Shown here: positions 1 to 7,922 of the stretch, piece after piece
Layout of the letters: every line of letters begins with the position of its first letter
How positions within the stretch are numbered: the stretch's first letter is position 1
DNA from: Streptomyces genisteinicus
GTDB lineage: Bacteria; Actinomycetota; Actinomycetes; Streptomycetales; Streptomycetaceae
Direction of reading: 5' to 3'
Length of the DNA stretch: 64,000 nt
NCBI RefSeq assembly: GCF_014489615.1
Contig: NZ_CP060825.1
Location: 4,846,501-4,910,500 of the forward strand
Made by a program: the position numbers and the translations under genes
The notes under the pieces: generated by a model
The model's input: the letters and a program-made list of their open reading frames with translations, nothing else
Told to the model about the DNA's origin: nothing
The model's database searches: none

Positions 1-1088
1 CGCGCCCGGAGTGGGATGCCGACTGGGAGTCCGCTCCACCCCCGGAGGAGGAACCGCCGCCTCCCTTCGACGACCCCGCTGAGTACGGCCCGGAGGAGCT
101 CCGGCCGGAGGAGCACGACCCTGCGGAGCACGGGCCGCAGACGTACGGGAGCGAAGGCCGCGGCCGGGCGGCGGCAGGGACGCCCGGCGACGCCCCCGGG
201 GCGGCCGCCGCCCCGGACGAGGCGCCGCACGCCGCGGGCCCGCCCCCGGCGCACACCGTCCCCCACCAGGCCCCCGCCCCGCCCGGCGAGACCGCCGCCT
301 CCGGTGCCCCCGCCGACCGCCCCGGCGGCGCGGAGCCGCTCACCCCGGAGGAGGCCCGCACCCTCGCCTCCTGGGACCGCGACCTCGACGCCCTCGCGGG
401 CGAGCTGCGGCGTACCCGGACCGCCGTCCGCGACGTCCGGCTGCCCCGTGCCCTGTCCGCCTCGCAGCTGCTCCGCCTGGCCGCCGACCCGGACGGCTTC
501 GCACGCGACCTCGCCCGGCCGATGCCGCGCGCACCGCACCCCGCCGCCCGGCGCGGCACCCGGTTCCACGCCTGGGTCGAGTCGCGGTTCGAGGAGCTCG
601 AGCTGCCCCTGCTGGGGCCGGACGAGCTGCCCGGGGGAGCCGACGACCCCGGCGAGGACGCCGCCGGTCAGGACATCGCCGACGAGCGCGACCTGGCCGC
701 CCTCAAGGAGGCCTTCTCCCGCACCGGGTACGCGCGCAGGACCCCGTACCGCGTCGAGGCCCCGTTCCAGTTCACGCTCGCCGGCCGGGTGGTGCGCGGG
801 CGCATCGACGCGGTGTACCGCACGGAACGCCCGGACGGTGCCGGTCCGGCGTACGAGATCGTCGACTGGAAGACGGCCCGCAGCGGCACCGCCGACCCGC
901 TCCAGCTCGCCGTCTACCGCCTGGCCTGGGCCGAGCAGCAGGGCGTACCGCTCGACGCGGTCACCGCGGCCTTCGTCTTCGTGCGCACCGGCGAGACCGT
1001 CGTCCCGGACGGCCTGCCCGGCCGGCCGGGGCTGGAACGCATCCTGCTGGGCGGGACGGCCGACGGGGCCGCCGACCCCGCCCGTTAG
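1..1088 (+). CDS. ATP-dependent DNA helicase with RecB-type nuclease domain (UvrD/AddA-like), C-terminal fragment
   Basis: The reading frame is open from base 3 to the TAG at 1086-1088; the start and all helicase motifs lie before the window. About the first 110 codons are a Pro/Glu-rich acidic linker. The rest is a PD-(D/E)XK nuclease domain as found at the C-terminus of AddA/RecB-type and actinobacterial UvrD-family helicases: RGTRFHAWVE (codons from about 552), the acidic GRIDAVYR motif near 800, the catalytic EIVDWKT motif near 858 and the helical QLAVYRLAW motif near 903. The family processes double-strand breaks by unwinding and resecting DNA. The M20 peptidase gene follows 4 bases after the stop, so the two are probably co-transcribed. 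The nuclease call is firm; the helicase part is inferred from family architecture because it is not in the window. Confidence 0.85.
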   Translation, partial: RPEWDADWESAPPPEEEPPPPFDDPAEYGPEELRPEEHDPAEHGPQTYGSEGRGRAAAGTPGDAPGAAAAPDEAPHAAGPPPAHTVPHQAPAPPGETAASGAPADRPGGAEPLTPEEARTLASWDRDLDALAGELRRTRTAVRDVRLPRALSASQLLRLAADPDGFARDLARPMPRAPHPAARRGTRFHAWVESRFEELELPLLGPDELPGGADDPGEDAAGQDIADERDLAALKEAFSRTGYARRTPYRVEAPFQFTLAGRVVRGRIDAVYRTERPDGAGPAYEIVDWKTARSGTADPLQLAVYRLAWAEQQGVPLDAVTAAFVFVRTGETVVPDGLPGRPGLERILLGGTADGAADPAR

Positions 1089-1092
1089 GCTC

Positions 1093-2496
1093 ATGAGCAT
1101 GAGCGACACCCCGGACAGCGTCGTCCGCACGTACATCGAGCGGCACCGTGCCGCCTTCCTGGACGACCTGGCCGCATGGCTGCGCATCCCCTCCGTCTCG
1201 GCGCTGCCCGAGCACCGCGACGACGTGCGGCGCAGCGCGGAGTGGCTCGCGGCCAAACTGGCCCGGACGGGTTTCCCGGTCGCCGAGATCTGGCCCACCG
1301 CCGGCGCCCCCGCGGTGTTCGCCGAGTGGCCGTCCGGCGATCCGGACGCCCCGACCGTCCTCGTCTACGGCCACCACGACGTCCAGCCCGCGGCCCGCGA
1401 GGACGGCTGGCACAGCGACCCGTTCGAGCCGGAGATCCGCGACGGCCGGATGTACGCGCGCGGCGCGGCCGACGACAAGGGGCAGGTGTTCTTCCACACC
1501 CTCGGCCTCCGCGCCCACCTCGCCGCGACCGGCCGCACGGCGCCCGCCGTCAACCTCAAGCTGCTCGTCGAGGGCGAGGAGGAGTCCGGCTCCCCCCACT
1601 TCCGCGCCCTCGTCGAGGAGCGGGCGGACCGCCTCGCCGCCGACGCCGTCGTGGTCTCCGACACCGGCATGTGGTCCGAGTCGACGCCCACCGTCTGCAC
1701 CGGGATGCGGGGCGTCGCCGACTGCGAGATCACCTTCCGGGGGCCCGACCAGGACATCCACTCCGGTTCCTTCGGCGGTGCCGTGCCCAACCCGGCCACC
1801 GTCGCCGCCCGGGTCGTCGCCGCCCTGCACGACGCGGACGAGCGGGTCGCCGTCCCCGGCTTCTACGACGGCGTCACCCCGCTGACCGACGACGAGCGCG
1901 AGCTCTTCGCGGAGCTCCCCTTCGACGAGGAGGCGTGGCTGCGCACGGCCCGCAGCCACGGCACTCTCGGCGAGGCCGGGTACTCGACGCTGGAGCGCGT
2001 ATGGGCCCGCCCCACCGCCGAGGTCAACGGCATCGGCGGCGGCTACCAGGGGCCCGGCGGCAAGACGATCGTCCCCGCGTCCGCCATGGTGAAGCTCTCG
2101 TTCCGGCTGGTCGACGGCCAGGATCCGGAGAAGATCGAGCGGGCGGTCACCGACTGGGTCGCCGGGCAGGTGCCCGCCGGCATCCGCCACGAGATCGTCT
2201 TCGGCGCCCCGACCCGGCCCTGCCTGACCCCGCTGGACCACCCCGCGCTCCAGTCGGTGGTGCGGTCCATGAGCCGTGCCTTCGACGGCCGCACGATCCG
2301 CTTCACGCGTGAGGGAGGCTCCGGACCGGCGGCCGACCTCCGGGACGTCCTCGGCGCGCCGGTGCTGTTCCTCGGCATCTCGGTGCCGTCCGACGGCTGG
2401 CACTCGCCCGACGAGAAGGTCGAGCTGGAGCTGCTGCTGAAGGGCGCCGAGACCACCGCCCACCTGTGGGGTGACATGGCCGAGACCATGCGCTGA
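1093..2496 (+). CDS. M20 family metallopeptidase (dipeptidase)
   Basis: A 467-residue cytosolic enzyme of the M20 peptidase family, which hydrolyses dipeptides or related amide substrates using two metal ions. Family motifs are in order: YGHHDVQP near residue 92 (first metal-binding His/Asp), ARGAADDKGQ near 128 (bridging Asp), EGEEESGSP near 165 (catalytic Glu pair), a DTGMW segment near 192, a dimerisation-domain segment (DIHSGSFGG) near 225, and the C-terminal His in DGWHSPDEKV. Length and order fit the DapE/ArgE/CPG2-like dipeptidase branch. Start: ATG at 1093, with a second in-frame ATG at 1099; neither has a good Shine-Dalgarno sequence, and the start follows the preceding stop by only 4 bases, consistent with coupling. 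The substrate cannot be read from sequence. Confidence 0.93.
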   Translation: MSMSDTPDSVVRTYIERHRAAFLDDLAAWLRIPSVSALPEHRDDVRRSAEWLAAKLARTGFPVAEIWPTAGAPAVFAEWPSGDPDAPTVLVYGHHDVQPAAREDGWHSDPFEPEIRDGRMYARGAADDKGQVFFHTLGLRAHLAATGRTAPAVNLKLLVEGEEESGSPHFRALVEERADRLAADAVVVSDTGMWSESTPTVCTGMRGVADCEITFRGPDQDIHSGSFGGAVPNPATVAARVVAALHDADERVAVPGFYDGVTPLTDDERELFAELPFDEEAWLRTARSHGTLGEAGYSTLERVWARPTAEVNGIGGGYQGPGGKTIVPASAMVKLSFRLVDGQDPEKIERAVTDWVAGQVPAGIRHEIVFGAPTRPCLTPLDHPALQSVVRSMSRAFDGRTIRFTREGGSGPAADLRDVLGAPVLFLGISVPSDGWHSPDEKVELELLLKGAETTAHLWGDMAETMR

Positions 2497-2540
2497 CCCG
2501 ACCTGTGAAACCGTCCACCCGGGGGAGTTGGAAGAAGCCC

Positions 2541-3488
2541 GTGAGCACCGACAGTTATGCCGCACCGGACCGCCCGATCGGCCTGACCGCGCCGAGCGGC
2601 ATCGACCGCGAAGCACACAACCGCCTCGACGAGGCATGGCTCGCGGCGGCGTGGAGCCACCCCACGACCCGCGTGTTCGTCGTCTCCGGCGGCCAGGCGC
2701 TGATCGACGACACCCCCGACGGCCGCACCGAACTGGTCATGACCCCGTCCTTCGACGCGCCGCTGACCGAGACCCACCGCTACTTCCTCGGCACCGACGA
2801 GGACGGTGTGCGCTATTTCGCGCTCCAGAAGGACAGCCTGCCGGGACGGATGGACCAGTCGGCGCGCGCCGCCGGTCTGCGCGAGGCCGGACTGCTGCTG
2901 TCGCCGCGCGACGCGGGCCTGCTGGTCCACGCCGTCGCGCTGGAGAACTGGCAGCGGCTCCACCGGTTCTGCTCCCGCTGCGGCGAGCGCACCGTCATCG
3001 CCGCGGCCGGTCACATCCGCCGCTGCCCCGCCTGCGGCGCGGAGCACTACCCGCGCACCGACCCGGCCGTGATCATGCTCGTCACGGACGAGGAGGACCG
3101 CGCGCTCCTCGGCCGCCAGGTGCACTGGCCGGAGGGCCGCTTCTCCACGCTCGCCGGGTTCGTGGAGCCGGGGGAGTCCATCGAGCAGTCGGTGCGGCGC
3201 GAGGTGCGCGAGGAGGTGGGCGTCTCGGTGGGCGACGTGAGCTACGTCGCGAGCCAGCCCTGGCCCTTCCCGTCCAGCCTCATGCTCGGCTTCATGGCCC
3301 GCGCCACCACCTCGGCGATCGAGGTGGACGGCGAGGAGATCCACGAGGCGCGCTGGTTCTCGCGCGACGACCTGCGGGCCGCCTTCGAGTCCGGCGACGT
3401 GCTGCCCCCGTACGGGATCTCCATCGCGGCCCGCCTCATCGAGCTCTGGTACGGCAAGCCGCTGCCCAAGCCGGGGGACGTGGTCTGA
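2541..3488 (+). CDS. nudC: NAD(+) diphosphatase NudC (Nudix)
   Basis: NudC splits NAD(H) into NMN(H) and AMP and can remove NAD caps from RNA. The 315-residue product has the full family layout: an N-terminal regulatory region, a four-cysteine zinc finger (CSRCG then CPACG near residues 143-166), and the Nudix box beginning GFVEPGESIEQSV and ending REEVGV near 200-225. It is followed by SQPWPFP, which distinguishes NADH pyrophosphatases from other Nudix enzymes. I prefer the GTG at 2541, preceded by GGAAGAAG, over the upstream in-frame GTG at 2505, which would add 12 poorly conserved residues. It follows the M20 gene by 44 bases. nudC near mycoredoxin and uvrD2 is also the arrangement in mycobacteria. 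Confidence 0.93.
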   Translation: MSTDSYAAPDRPIGLTAPSGIDREAHNRLDEAWLAAAWSHPTTRVFVVSGGQALIDDTPDGRTELVMTPSFDAPLTETHRYFLGTDEDGVRYFALQKDSLPGRMDQSARAAGLREAGLLLSPRDAGLLVHAVALENWQRLHRFCSRCGERTVIAAAGHIRRCPACGAEHYPRTDPAVIMLVTDEEDRALLGRQVHWPEGRFSTLAGFVEPGESIEQSVRREVREEVGVSVGDVSYVASQPWPFPSSLMLGFMARATTSAIEVDGEEIHEARWFSRDDLRAAFESGDVLPPYGISIAARLIELWYGKPLPKPGDVV

Positions 3489-3572
3489 CGGCGGCGGCGC
3501 GGCCCGCGGTCGCGGCCCCGCCTCCCGCCGGGGCTCTCCCGGCGGCCGCCGCAGCCGGGCCGCCGCAGGCGG

Positions 3573-3641
3573 GCTGTCGTACGCGCGCTGTCGTACCGCA
3601 CTGGCCCGTACCCCGGGCTGCCCGCACCCGCGCTGTCGTAC
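3573..3641. repeat. Three short direct repeats between nudC and the FGE-like gene
   Basis: The 10-mer GCTGTCGTAC occurs exactly at 3573-3582, 3587-3596 and 3632-3641. This stretch has no coding signal. It may be a slippage-prone spacer or a binding array; nothing else in the sequence decides. Confidence 0.5.
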
Positions 3642-3662
3642 CCGCCTGAGAAGCTGCGCCCC

Positions 3663-4460
3663 ATGACACTCGCCGATCTCACGCTCGACCGGTGGCGGTC
3701 CCTCGACCTGCCCGCCGCACGCCGCGTCGCCGAGCAGGCCGCCCGCTCGGCGGGCGGCCGGGTGGCCTCCGTCGACACCGCGGAACACCTCGGAGCCCCG
3801 CTGCACCGCGTCCGGATCGAGCGCGACGGGCAGGCGTTCGCCCTCGTGCCGGGCGGGCAGGTGTCCCTCGGCTTCGACCCGGAGGGCGGGCCGTTGCCCC
3901 CGTGGCAGACCGCCGACTACGCCGCGAGCGTGGCGCAGGGGTACGGCGACGGGCCCGACCTCCGCGCCCACCTCGCCCAGGTGCTCAGCCCTCTCCGGAG
4001 CGTCGTCCTGCCCACGGTCCTCATGGCCGTGGAGGACGAGGGCCTGACCGGGCCGCCCGCCGGGACGCCGGAGCTCCTCGCGGCGCGCGGCCTGCGGATG
4101 CCGGCCTCCGACGAGTGGGAGCACGCCTGCGCGGCCGGGGCGAGGACCTTGTTCCGCTGGGGGGACGACTGCCCCCGCGACCGCGTCCCCGACGGCGACG
4201 GCACGGGCCCGCAGAGCCGGCCGAACGCCTTCGGCCTGCGCATCGCCTACGACACCTACCGCGCGGAACTGACGAGTGACACCGGAGCGGTGCACGGCGG
4301 GGACGGCGGCGAATCGGTGTGCGGCGGGTACGGGCACCTGCTGGCCTGGCTGCCCCTGGCCAGCGCCCACCGCAACCCCGCCATGGCCGATTTCGTGTAC
4401 GGCCCCGACGGCGAGGACATGTACGAGGACTTCTCCACCCGCCCCGTGCTCGACCTCTGA
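3663..4460 (+). CDS. FGE/sulfatase-modifying-factor-like protein, function unknown
   Basis: A 265-residue protein that weakly resembles the formylglycine-generating-enzyme (FGE-sulfatase) fold. The recognisable parts are VPGGQVSLGFD near residue 62 and, in the second half, LRMPASDEWEHACAAGA followed by FRWGDDCP and PNAFGLRI, which is how FGE-type domains run (LPTEAEWEYAARGG, then W-G, then N-xF-GL). The usual C-terminal core with its Cys pair and RGGSW-type segment is not obvious; a GGESVCGG stretch stands in its place. I therefore do not assign cysteine-oxidising activity. Start ATG at 3663 has no clear ribosome-binding site; a GAAGCT hexamer lies 7 bases before it, so a leaderless transcript is possible. 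It converges on mycoredoxin across a shared terminator. Confidence 0.7.
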   Translation: MTLADLTLDRWRSLDLPAARRVAEQAARSAGGRVASVDTAEHLGAPLHRVRIERDGQAFALVPGGQVSLGFDPEGGPLPPWQTADYAASVAQGYGDGPDLRAHLAQVLSPLRSVVLPTVLMAVEDEGLTGPPAGTPELLAARGLRMPASDEWEHACAAGARTLFRWGDDCPRDRVPDGDGTGPQSRPNAFGLRIAYDTYRAELTSDTGAVHGGDGGESVCGGYGHLLAWLPLASAHRNPAMADFVYGPDGEDMYEDFSTRPVLDL

Positions 4461-4554
4461 CTCCCCGAGGCCGACGACCGGGCGGTCCCCGGCGGGCCGA
4501 GGACCGCCCGGGAGCCGGCCCCCGCCCGCCGAGGACCGCGGCCGCGTACACGTC

Positions 4555-4588
4555 GACCCCCGGTCGGCACGGTGCCGGACCGGGGGTC
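4555..4588. terminator. Bidirectional intrinsic terminator-like hairpin
   Basis: Perfect 11-bp inverted repeat GACCCCCGGTC (4555-4565) and GACCGGGGGTC (4578-4588), between the converging FGE-like gene and mycoredoxin. There is no long T-run, as is normal for Streptomyces. Confidence 0.7.
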
Positions 4589-4601
4589 GTACGTGAGGTG
4601 C

Positions 4602-4859
4602 TCAGGCGCCGAGGGCCTGCTTGACCTGGGCGAGGCTGGGGTTCGTCATGACGGACTCGGCGCCGCCGCCGGAGGGGACGATGCGCACGGTCGGCACGGT
4701 CTGGTTGCCGCCGTTGGCCTTCTCGACGAAGGCGGCCGAATCGGGGTCGAGCTCGATGTTGATCTCGGTGTACGCGATGCCCTCGCGGTCCATCTGGCTC
4801 TTCAGCCGACGGCAGTATCCGCACCAGGTGGTGCTGTACATCGTCACAGTGCCCTGCAT
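4602..4859 (-). CDS. Mycoredoxin (glutaredoxin-like, Mrx1 type)
   Basis: An 85-residue thioredoxin-fold protein. Mycoredoxins use mycothiol in actinobacteria to reduce S-mycothiolated proteins, the job glutaredoxin does with glutathione. The active site is WCGYC (Cys13 and Cys16), the cis-proline loop is TVPT near residue 54, and the size matches Mrx1. The ATG at 4859 is preceded by GAGGAG about 11 bases upstream. Just upstream is a perfect SigR-type promoter (4910-4935), so expression is probably induced by thiol oxidation. It is divergent from uvrD2; in mycobacteria the orthologue also lies next to uvrD2. A NrdH-type redoxin is the alternative, but the CGYC motif and context favour mycoredoxin. 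Confidence 0.9.
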   Translation of the reverse strand: MQGTVTMYSTTWCGYCRRLKSQMDREGIAYTEINIELDPDSAAFVEKANGGNQTVPTVRIVPSGGGAESVMTNPSLAQVKQALGA

Positions 4860-4909
4860 CGTCTCGTGCGCTCCTCGGCTCGACGGGGTGCGTGTTCACC
4901 CCGGGGGAG

Positions 4910-4935
4910 AACGCCTCGGAGCCGCCGGCGATTCC
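4910..4935 (-). promoter_or_regulatory. SigR-type promoter of mycoredoxin
   Basis: Read on the minus strand, GGAAT (4935-4931; GGGAAT with the base before) is followed by exactly 18 bases and GTT (4912-4910), which is the published SigR consensus GGAAT-N18-GTT. A transcript would start near 4903, leaving a leader of about 45 bases. Confidence 0.75.
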
Positions 4936-5087
4936 CGACCCCGGGTGCGCCCCGTCACCGTCCCGGTCCGGGACGGGCCCGTCCCGGACGGGCGGGAGGG
5001 GCCGCCCGCCGCGATTCGTACGACCGGTGCACCGCCCCTGTGGACGACCCGGCGCACCCGCCTCACCGGACCTGGCAGCATGGCGGG

Positions 5088-7256
5088 GTGACATCAGCGA
5101 CGCACTCCTCCCTCTTCCCGCAGGTCCCCGACTCGGCCGACGCGGTGCTCGACGGGCTCGACCCCGAGCAGCGCGAGGTGGCGACCGCCCTGCACGGCCC
5201 GGTGTGCGTGCTGGCGGGCGCCGGCACGGGCAAGACGCGCGCGATCACCCACCGCATCGCCTACGGGGTCCGCGCCGGCATACTCCCGCCGGCCAGTGTG
5301 CTCGCCGTCACCTTCACCAACCGCGCGGCGGGCGAGATGCGGGGCCGGCTGCGCCAGCTCGGCGCCGGCGGCGTCCAGGCGCGGACCTTCCACTCCGCCG
5401 CCCTGCGCCAGCTCCAGTACTTCTGGCCGAAGGCGGTCGGCGGTGACCTGCCACGGCTGCTGGACCGCAAGATCCAGCTGGTCGCCGAGGCGGCCGCCCG
5501 CTGCCGCATCAGGCTCGACCGCAACGAGCTGCGGGACGTCACGAGCGAGATCGAGTGGGCCAAGGTCACCCAGACCGTGCCCGCGGACTACCCGGCGGCC
5601 GTCGCCAAGTCCTCCCGCGACGCCCCCCGGGACCCGGCGGAGATCAGCCAGGTCTACGGCACCTACGAGCAGCTCAAGCGCGACCGCGCGGCCATCGACT
5701 TCGAGGACGTGCTGCTCCTCACCGTCGGCATCCTCCAGGACCGCCAGGACATCGCCGACCTGGTCCGCCGCCAGTACCAGCACTTCGTGGTCGACGAGTA
5801 CCAGGACGTCAGCCCGCTCCAGCAGCGGCTGCTCGAACTCTGGCTCGGCGGCCGCGAGAGCCTGTGCGTGGTCGGGGACGCCAGCCAGACGATCTACTCC
5901 TTCACCGGGGCCACCCCCGACCACCTGCTGGACTTCCGGACCCGCCACCCCGGGGCGACCGTCGTCAAACTGGTCCGCGACTACCGCTCCACCCCCCAGG
6001 TCGTGCACCTGGCCAACGGACTGCTCGGCCAGGCCAGCGGCCGGGCGGCCGAGCACCGCCTCGAACTGGTCTCGCAGCGCGACGCGGGCCCCGAGCCGGC
6101 CTACACCGAGTACGCCGACGAGCCCTCCGAGGCCGAGGGCACCGCCCGGCGCATCAGGGATCTGATCGCCGCCGGCGTCCCGGCCGGCGAGATCGCCGTG
6201 CTCTACCGGGTCAACGCCCAGTCCGAGGTCTACGAGCAGGCCCTCGCCGACGCGGGCGTCCCGTACCAGCTGCGCGGCGCGGAGCGTTTCTTCGAGCGCC
6301 AGGAGGTCCGCGAGGCCGGCGTCGCCCTGCGCGGCGCGGCCCGTGCCGGGTCCAACGACTCCCTCCTCGACGACGCCGGGGACCTGCCCTCCCAGGTGCG
6401 CGCGGTGCTCTCGACGAAGGGCTGGACCACCGAGCCGCCCGCCGGCTCGGGCGCGGTCCGGGACCGCTGGGAGTCGCTCGCCGCCCTGGTCCGGCTCGCC
6501 GAGGACTTCGCCCGTGCCCGGCCGTCGGCCGGGCTCGGGGACCTGGTCGCCGAGCTCGACGAGCGTGCCGCGGCCCAGCACGCGCCCACCGTCCAGGGAG
6601 TCACCCTGGCCTCCCTCCACTCCGCCAAGGGCCTGGAGTGGGACGCCGTGTTCCTCGTCGGACTGACCGAGGGCATGATGCCGATCACCTACGCCAAGAC
6701 CGACGAGCAGGTCGAGGAGGAACGCCGGCTGCTCTACGTGGGGGTCACCCGGGCCCGGCTCCACCTGTCGCTGTCCTGGGCGCTGTCCCGCTCGCCCGGC
6801 GGCCGTGCCTCCCGCCGCCCCAGCCGCTTCCTGAACGGGCTGCGCCCCGGCTCGGCGGCCGCCGGTCCGCGCGGTGCGGGCGGCGCGGGGGGAGTGGAGC
6901 GCGGCGGCCGTCGCAAGCGGCGCGGGCCGGTGCTCTGCCGCGTCTGCGGCAAGACGCTGACGGAAGCGGGCGAGATGAAGCTGATGCGCTGCGAGGACTG
7001 CCCGTCGGACATGGACGAGGCGCTCTACGAGCGGCTGCGGGAGTGGCGCTCGGAGCGGGCGAAGGAGCTGGGCCAGCCCGCCTACTGCGTCTTCACCGAC
7101 AAGACCCTGATGGCCATCGCCGAGGCCGTGCCGGACAGCGAGGGCGAGCTGGCGGGCATCTCCGGTGTGGGCGGCCGCAAGCTCGAGCGGTTCGGGACGG
7201 ATGTCCTGGCCATCTGCGCAGGTGAAGAGCTTGTGGGGGACGACGCGGAAGACTGA
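5088..7256 (+). CDS. uvrD2: ATP-dependent DNA helicase UvrD2
   Basis: A 722-residue superfamily 1 3'-5' helicase. Walker A AGAGTGKT lies at residues 43-50, followed by TFTNRAAGEM (motif Ia), VDEYQD (motif II, near 234), GDASQTIYSF (motif III), a DYRS segment, HSAKGLEWD (motif V) and LLYVGVTRA (motif VI). The C-terminus has a four-cysteine cluster (CRVCG...CEDC, about 615-640) and an HRDC domain (about 645-715), the combination that defines actinobacterial UvrD2. The start is the GTG at 5088; the long open frame upstream is not coding. CAGCAT at 5076-5081 lies 6 bases before this GTG, so translation may be leaderless. The gene is divergent from mycoredoxin and precedes the wblC leader. Confidence 0.95.
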   Translation: MTSATHSSLFPQVPDSADAVLDGLDPEQREVATALHGPVCVLAGAGTGKTRAITHRIAYGVRAGILPPASVLAVTFTNRAAGEMRGRLRQLGAGGVQARTFHSAALRQLQYFWPKAVGGDLPRLLDRKIQLVAEAAARCRIRLDRNELRDVTSEIEWAKVTQTVPADYPAAVAKSSRDAPRDPAEISQVYGTYEQLKRDRAAIDFEDVLLLTVGILQDRQDIADLVRRQYQHFVVDEYQDVSPLQQRLLELWLGGRESLCVVGDASQTIYSFTGATPDHLLDFRTRHPGATVVKLVRDYRSTPQVVHLANGLLGQASGRAAEHRLELVSQRDAGPEPAYTEYADEPSEAEGTARRIRDLIAAGVPAGEIAVLYRVNAQSEVYEQALADAGVPYQLRGAERFFERQEVREAGVALRGAARAGSNDSLLDDAGDLPSQVRAVLSTKGWTTEPPAGSGAVRDRWESLAALVRLAEDFARARPSAGLGDLVAELDERAAAQHAPTVQGVTLASLHSAKGLEWDAVFLVGLTEGMMPITYAKTDEQVEEERRLLYVGVTRARLHLSLSWALSRSPGGRASRRPSRFLNGLRPGSAAAGPRGAGGAGGVERGGRRKRRGPVLCRVCGKTLTEAGEMKLMRCEDCPSDMDEALYERLREWRSERAKELGQPAYCVFTDKTLMAIAEAVPDSEGELAGISGVGGRKLERFGTDVLAICAGEELVGDDAED

Positions 7257-7270
7257 TGCAAACTCGTCGG

Positions 7271-7309
7271 GAAAATAGTTTGCGCCTGCCGGGGCAAGCC
7301 CCATAGGTT
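7271..7309 (+). promoter_or_regulatory. wblC promoter with AT-rich WhiB7-type upstream element
   Basis: GAAAATA (7271-7277) lies 2 bases upstream of a -35 candidate TTGCGC (7280-7285). After 18 bases comes the -10 candidate TAGGTT (7304-7309). An AT-rich block abutting the -35 box is the known mark of WhiB7/WblC autoregulated promoters and stands out in this GC-rich DNA. The predicted start is near 7316, about 600 bases before wblC. Confidence 0.7.
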
Positions 7310-7422
7310 CTTAACCACGAGAACAGCGGCTTCTCTGAAGCCCTGTCCTCGTGCTGTACTTATCCGAATACCGCGTGACCGGCTCGCCCGGTCCCCCGAG
7401 ACGCCGAGAGGAGGCGATTCCA

Positions 7423-7755
7423 GTGATCAGCATCAAGCCCAGCTTCGTCAGCACCGCCAAAATGACCGATCCCTCGGTCGTCTCCGCCTGCTCGCTCGGC
7501 CTCTCCTCCGCGTTCATCGGCACCGGTGTGTCCGGCATTCCCGCCGCTCTCCCCGTGTCCGGTCTCGGCGGCCTCCCCGTCCGGGAGCGCAATGAGCGAT
7601 CGACCACGGCACTGGCGGCAGGAGTAGCAGCGGCAGAGGCCCAGGCCTATGCCTTTGCGGCGGCCGGTGCCGACACCCAGCAGACGACGCAGCACAACCA
7701 GCACCACCTGATGTGGGCCTTCCGCGGGCTCGAACCCTGGAGTGATCCAGCCTGA
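7423..7755 (+). CDS. Upstream ORF in the wblC leader (110 codons)
   Basis: The ORF lies between the putative wblC promoter and the terminator in front of wblC. GTG at 7423 is preceded by a strong GAGAGGAGG (7407-7415), so it is probably translated. The 110-residue product has no recognisable domain: a Ser/Ala/Gly-rich first half, an Ala-rich stretch, then a polar Gln/His-rich tail ending in LMWAFRGLEPWSDPA. The stop codon (7753-7755) lies inside the hairpin CCTGATC/GATCAGG (7751-7767), just ahead of the terminator. Bases 7720-7727, which encode part of the AFRG segment, can pair with the left arm of that terminator. I read it as the leader ORF of an attenuator that senses translation, as reported for whiB7/wblC. 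The frame stays open to a GTG at 7351, which would add a TTA codon, but that start lacks a ribosome-binding site. Confidence 0.7.
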   Translation: MISIKPSFVSTAKMTDPSVVSACSLGLSSAFIGTGVSGIPAALPVSGLGGLPVRERNERSTTALAAGVAAAEAQAYAFAAAGADTQQTTQHNQHHLMWAFRGLEPWSDPA

Positions 7756-7823
7756 TCGACGATCAGGCCGGCGCCTTCAGGGCCGCGGAACCCCACCCGG
7801 GATCCGCGGCCCTTCTGTTTTCC
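7720..7823 (+). promoter_or_regulatory. Candidate transcription attenuator of wblC (terminator/antiterminator)
   Basis: Terminator: AGGGCCGCGGA (7779-7789) pairs perfectly with TCCGCGGCCCT (7803-7813) around a 13-base loop, followed by a T-rich tail (7814-7821). Antiterminator: TTCCGCGG (7720-7727), inside the leader ORF, is exactly complementary to CCGCGGAA (7783-7790) in the terminator's left arm. The two pairings are mutually exclusive. A ribosome held up earlier in the leader ORF would leave 7720-7727 free and block the terminator. Confidence 0.65.
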
Positions 7824-7922
7824 CCAACGGGGGAGCGGAGCGAGGGCCTCGGGACCAAGCACCACCCGGTAGCAGCCAAACCGGCCGACCGGCCGGCACG
7901 ACAAGACGAGGAATCACACACC

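Noticed and set aside
961..4370. Long minus-strand open frames opposite the M20, nudC and FGE-like genes
   Set aside because: They are shadows caused by extreme GC content at third codon positions; their translations are Arg/Gly/Ala-rich with no motifs, while the plus strand encodes clear families.
5094..7304. 736-codon minus-strand open frame across uvrD2
   Set aside because: Antisense shadow of a complete helicase; low-complexity composition and no ribosome-binding site.
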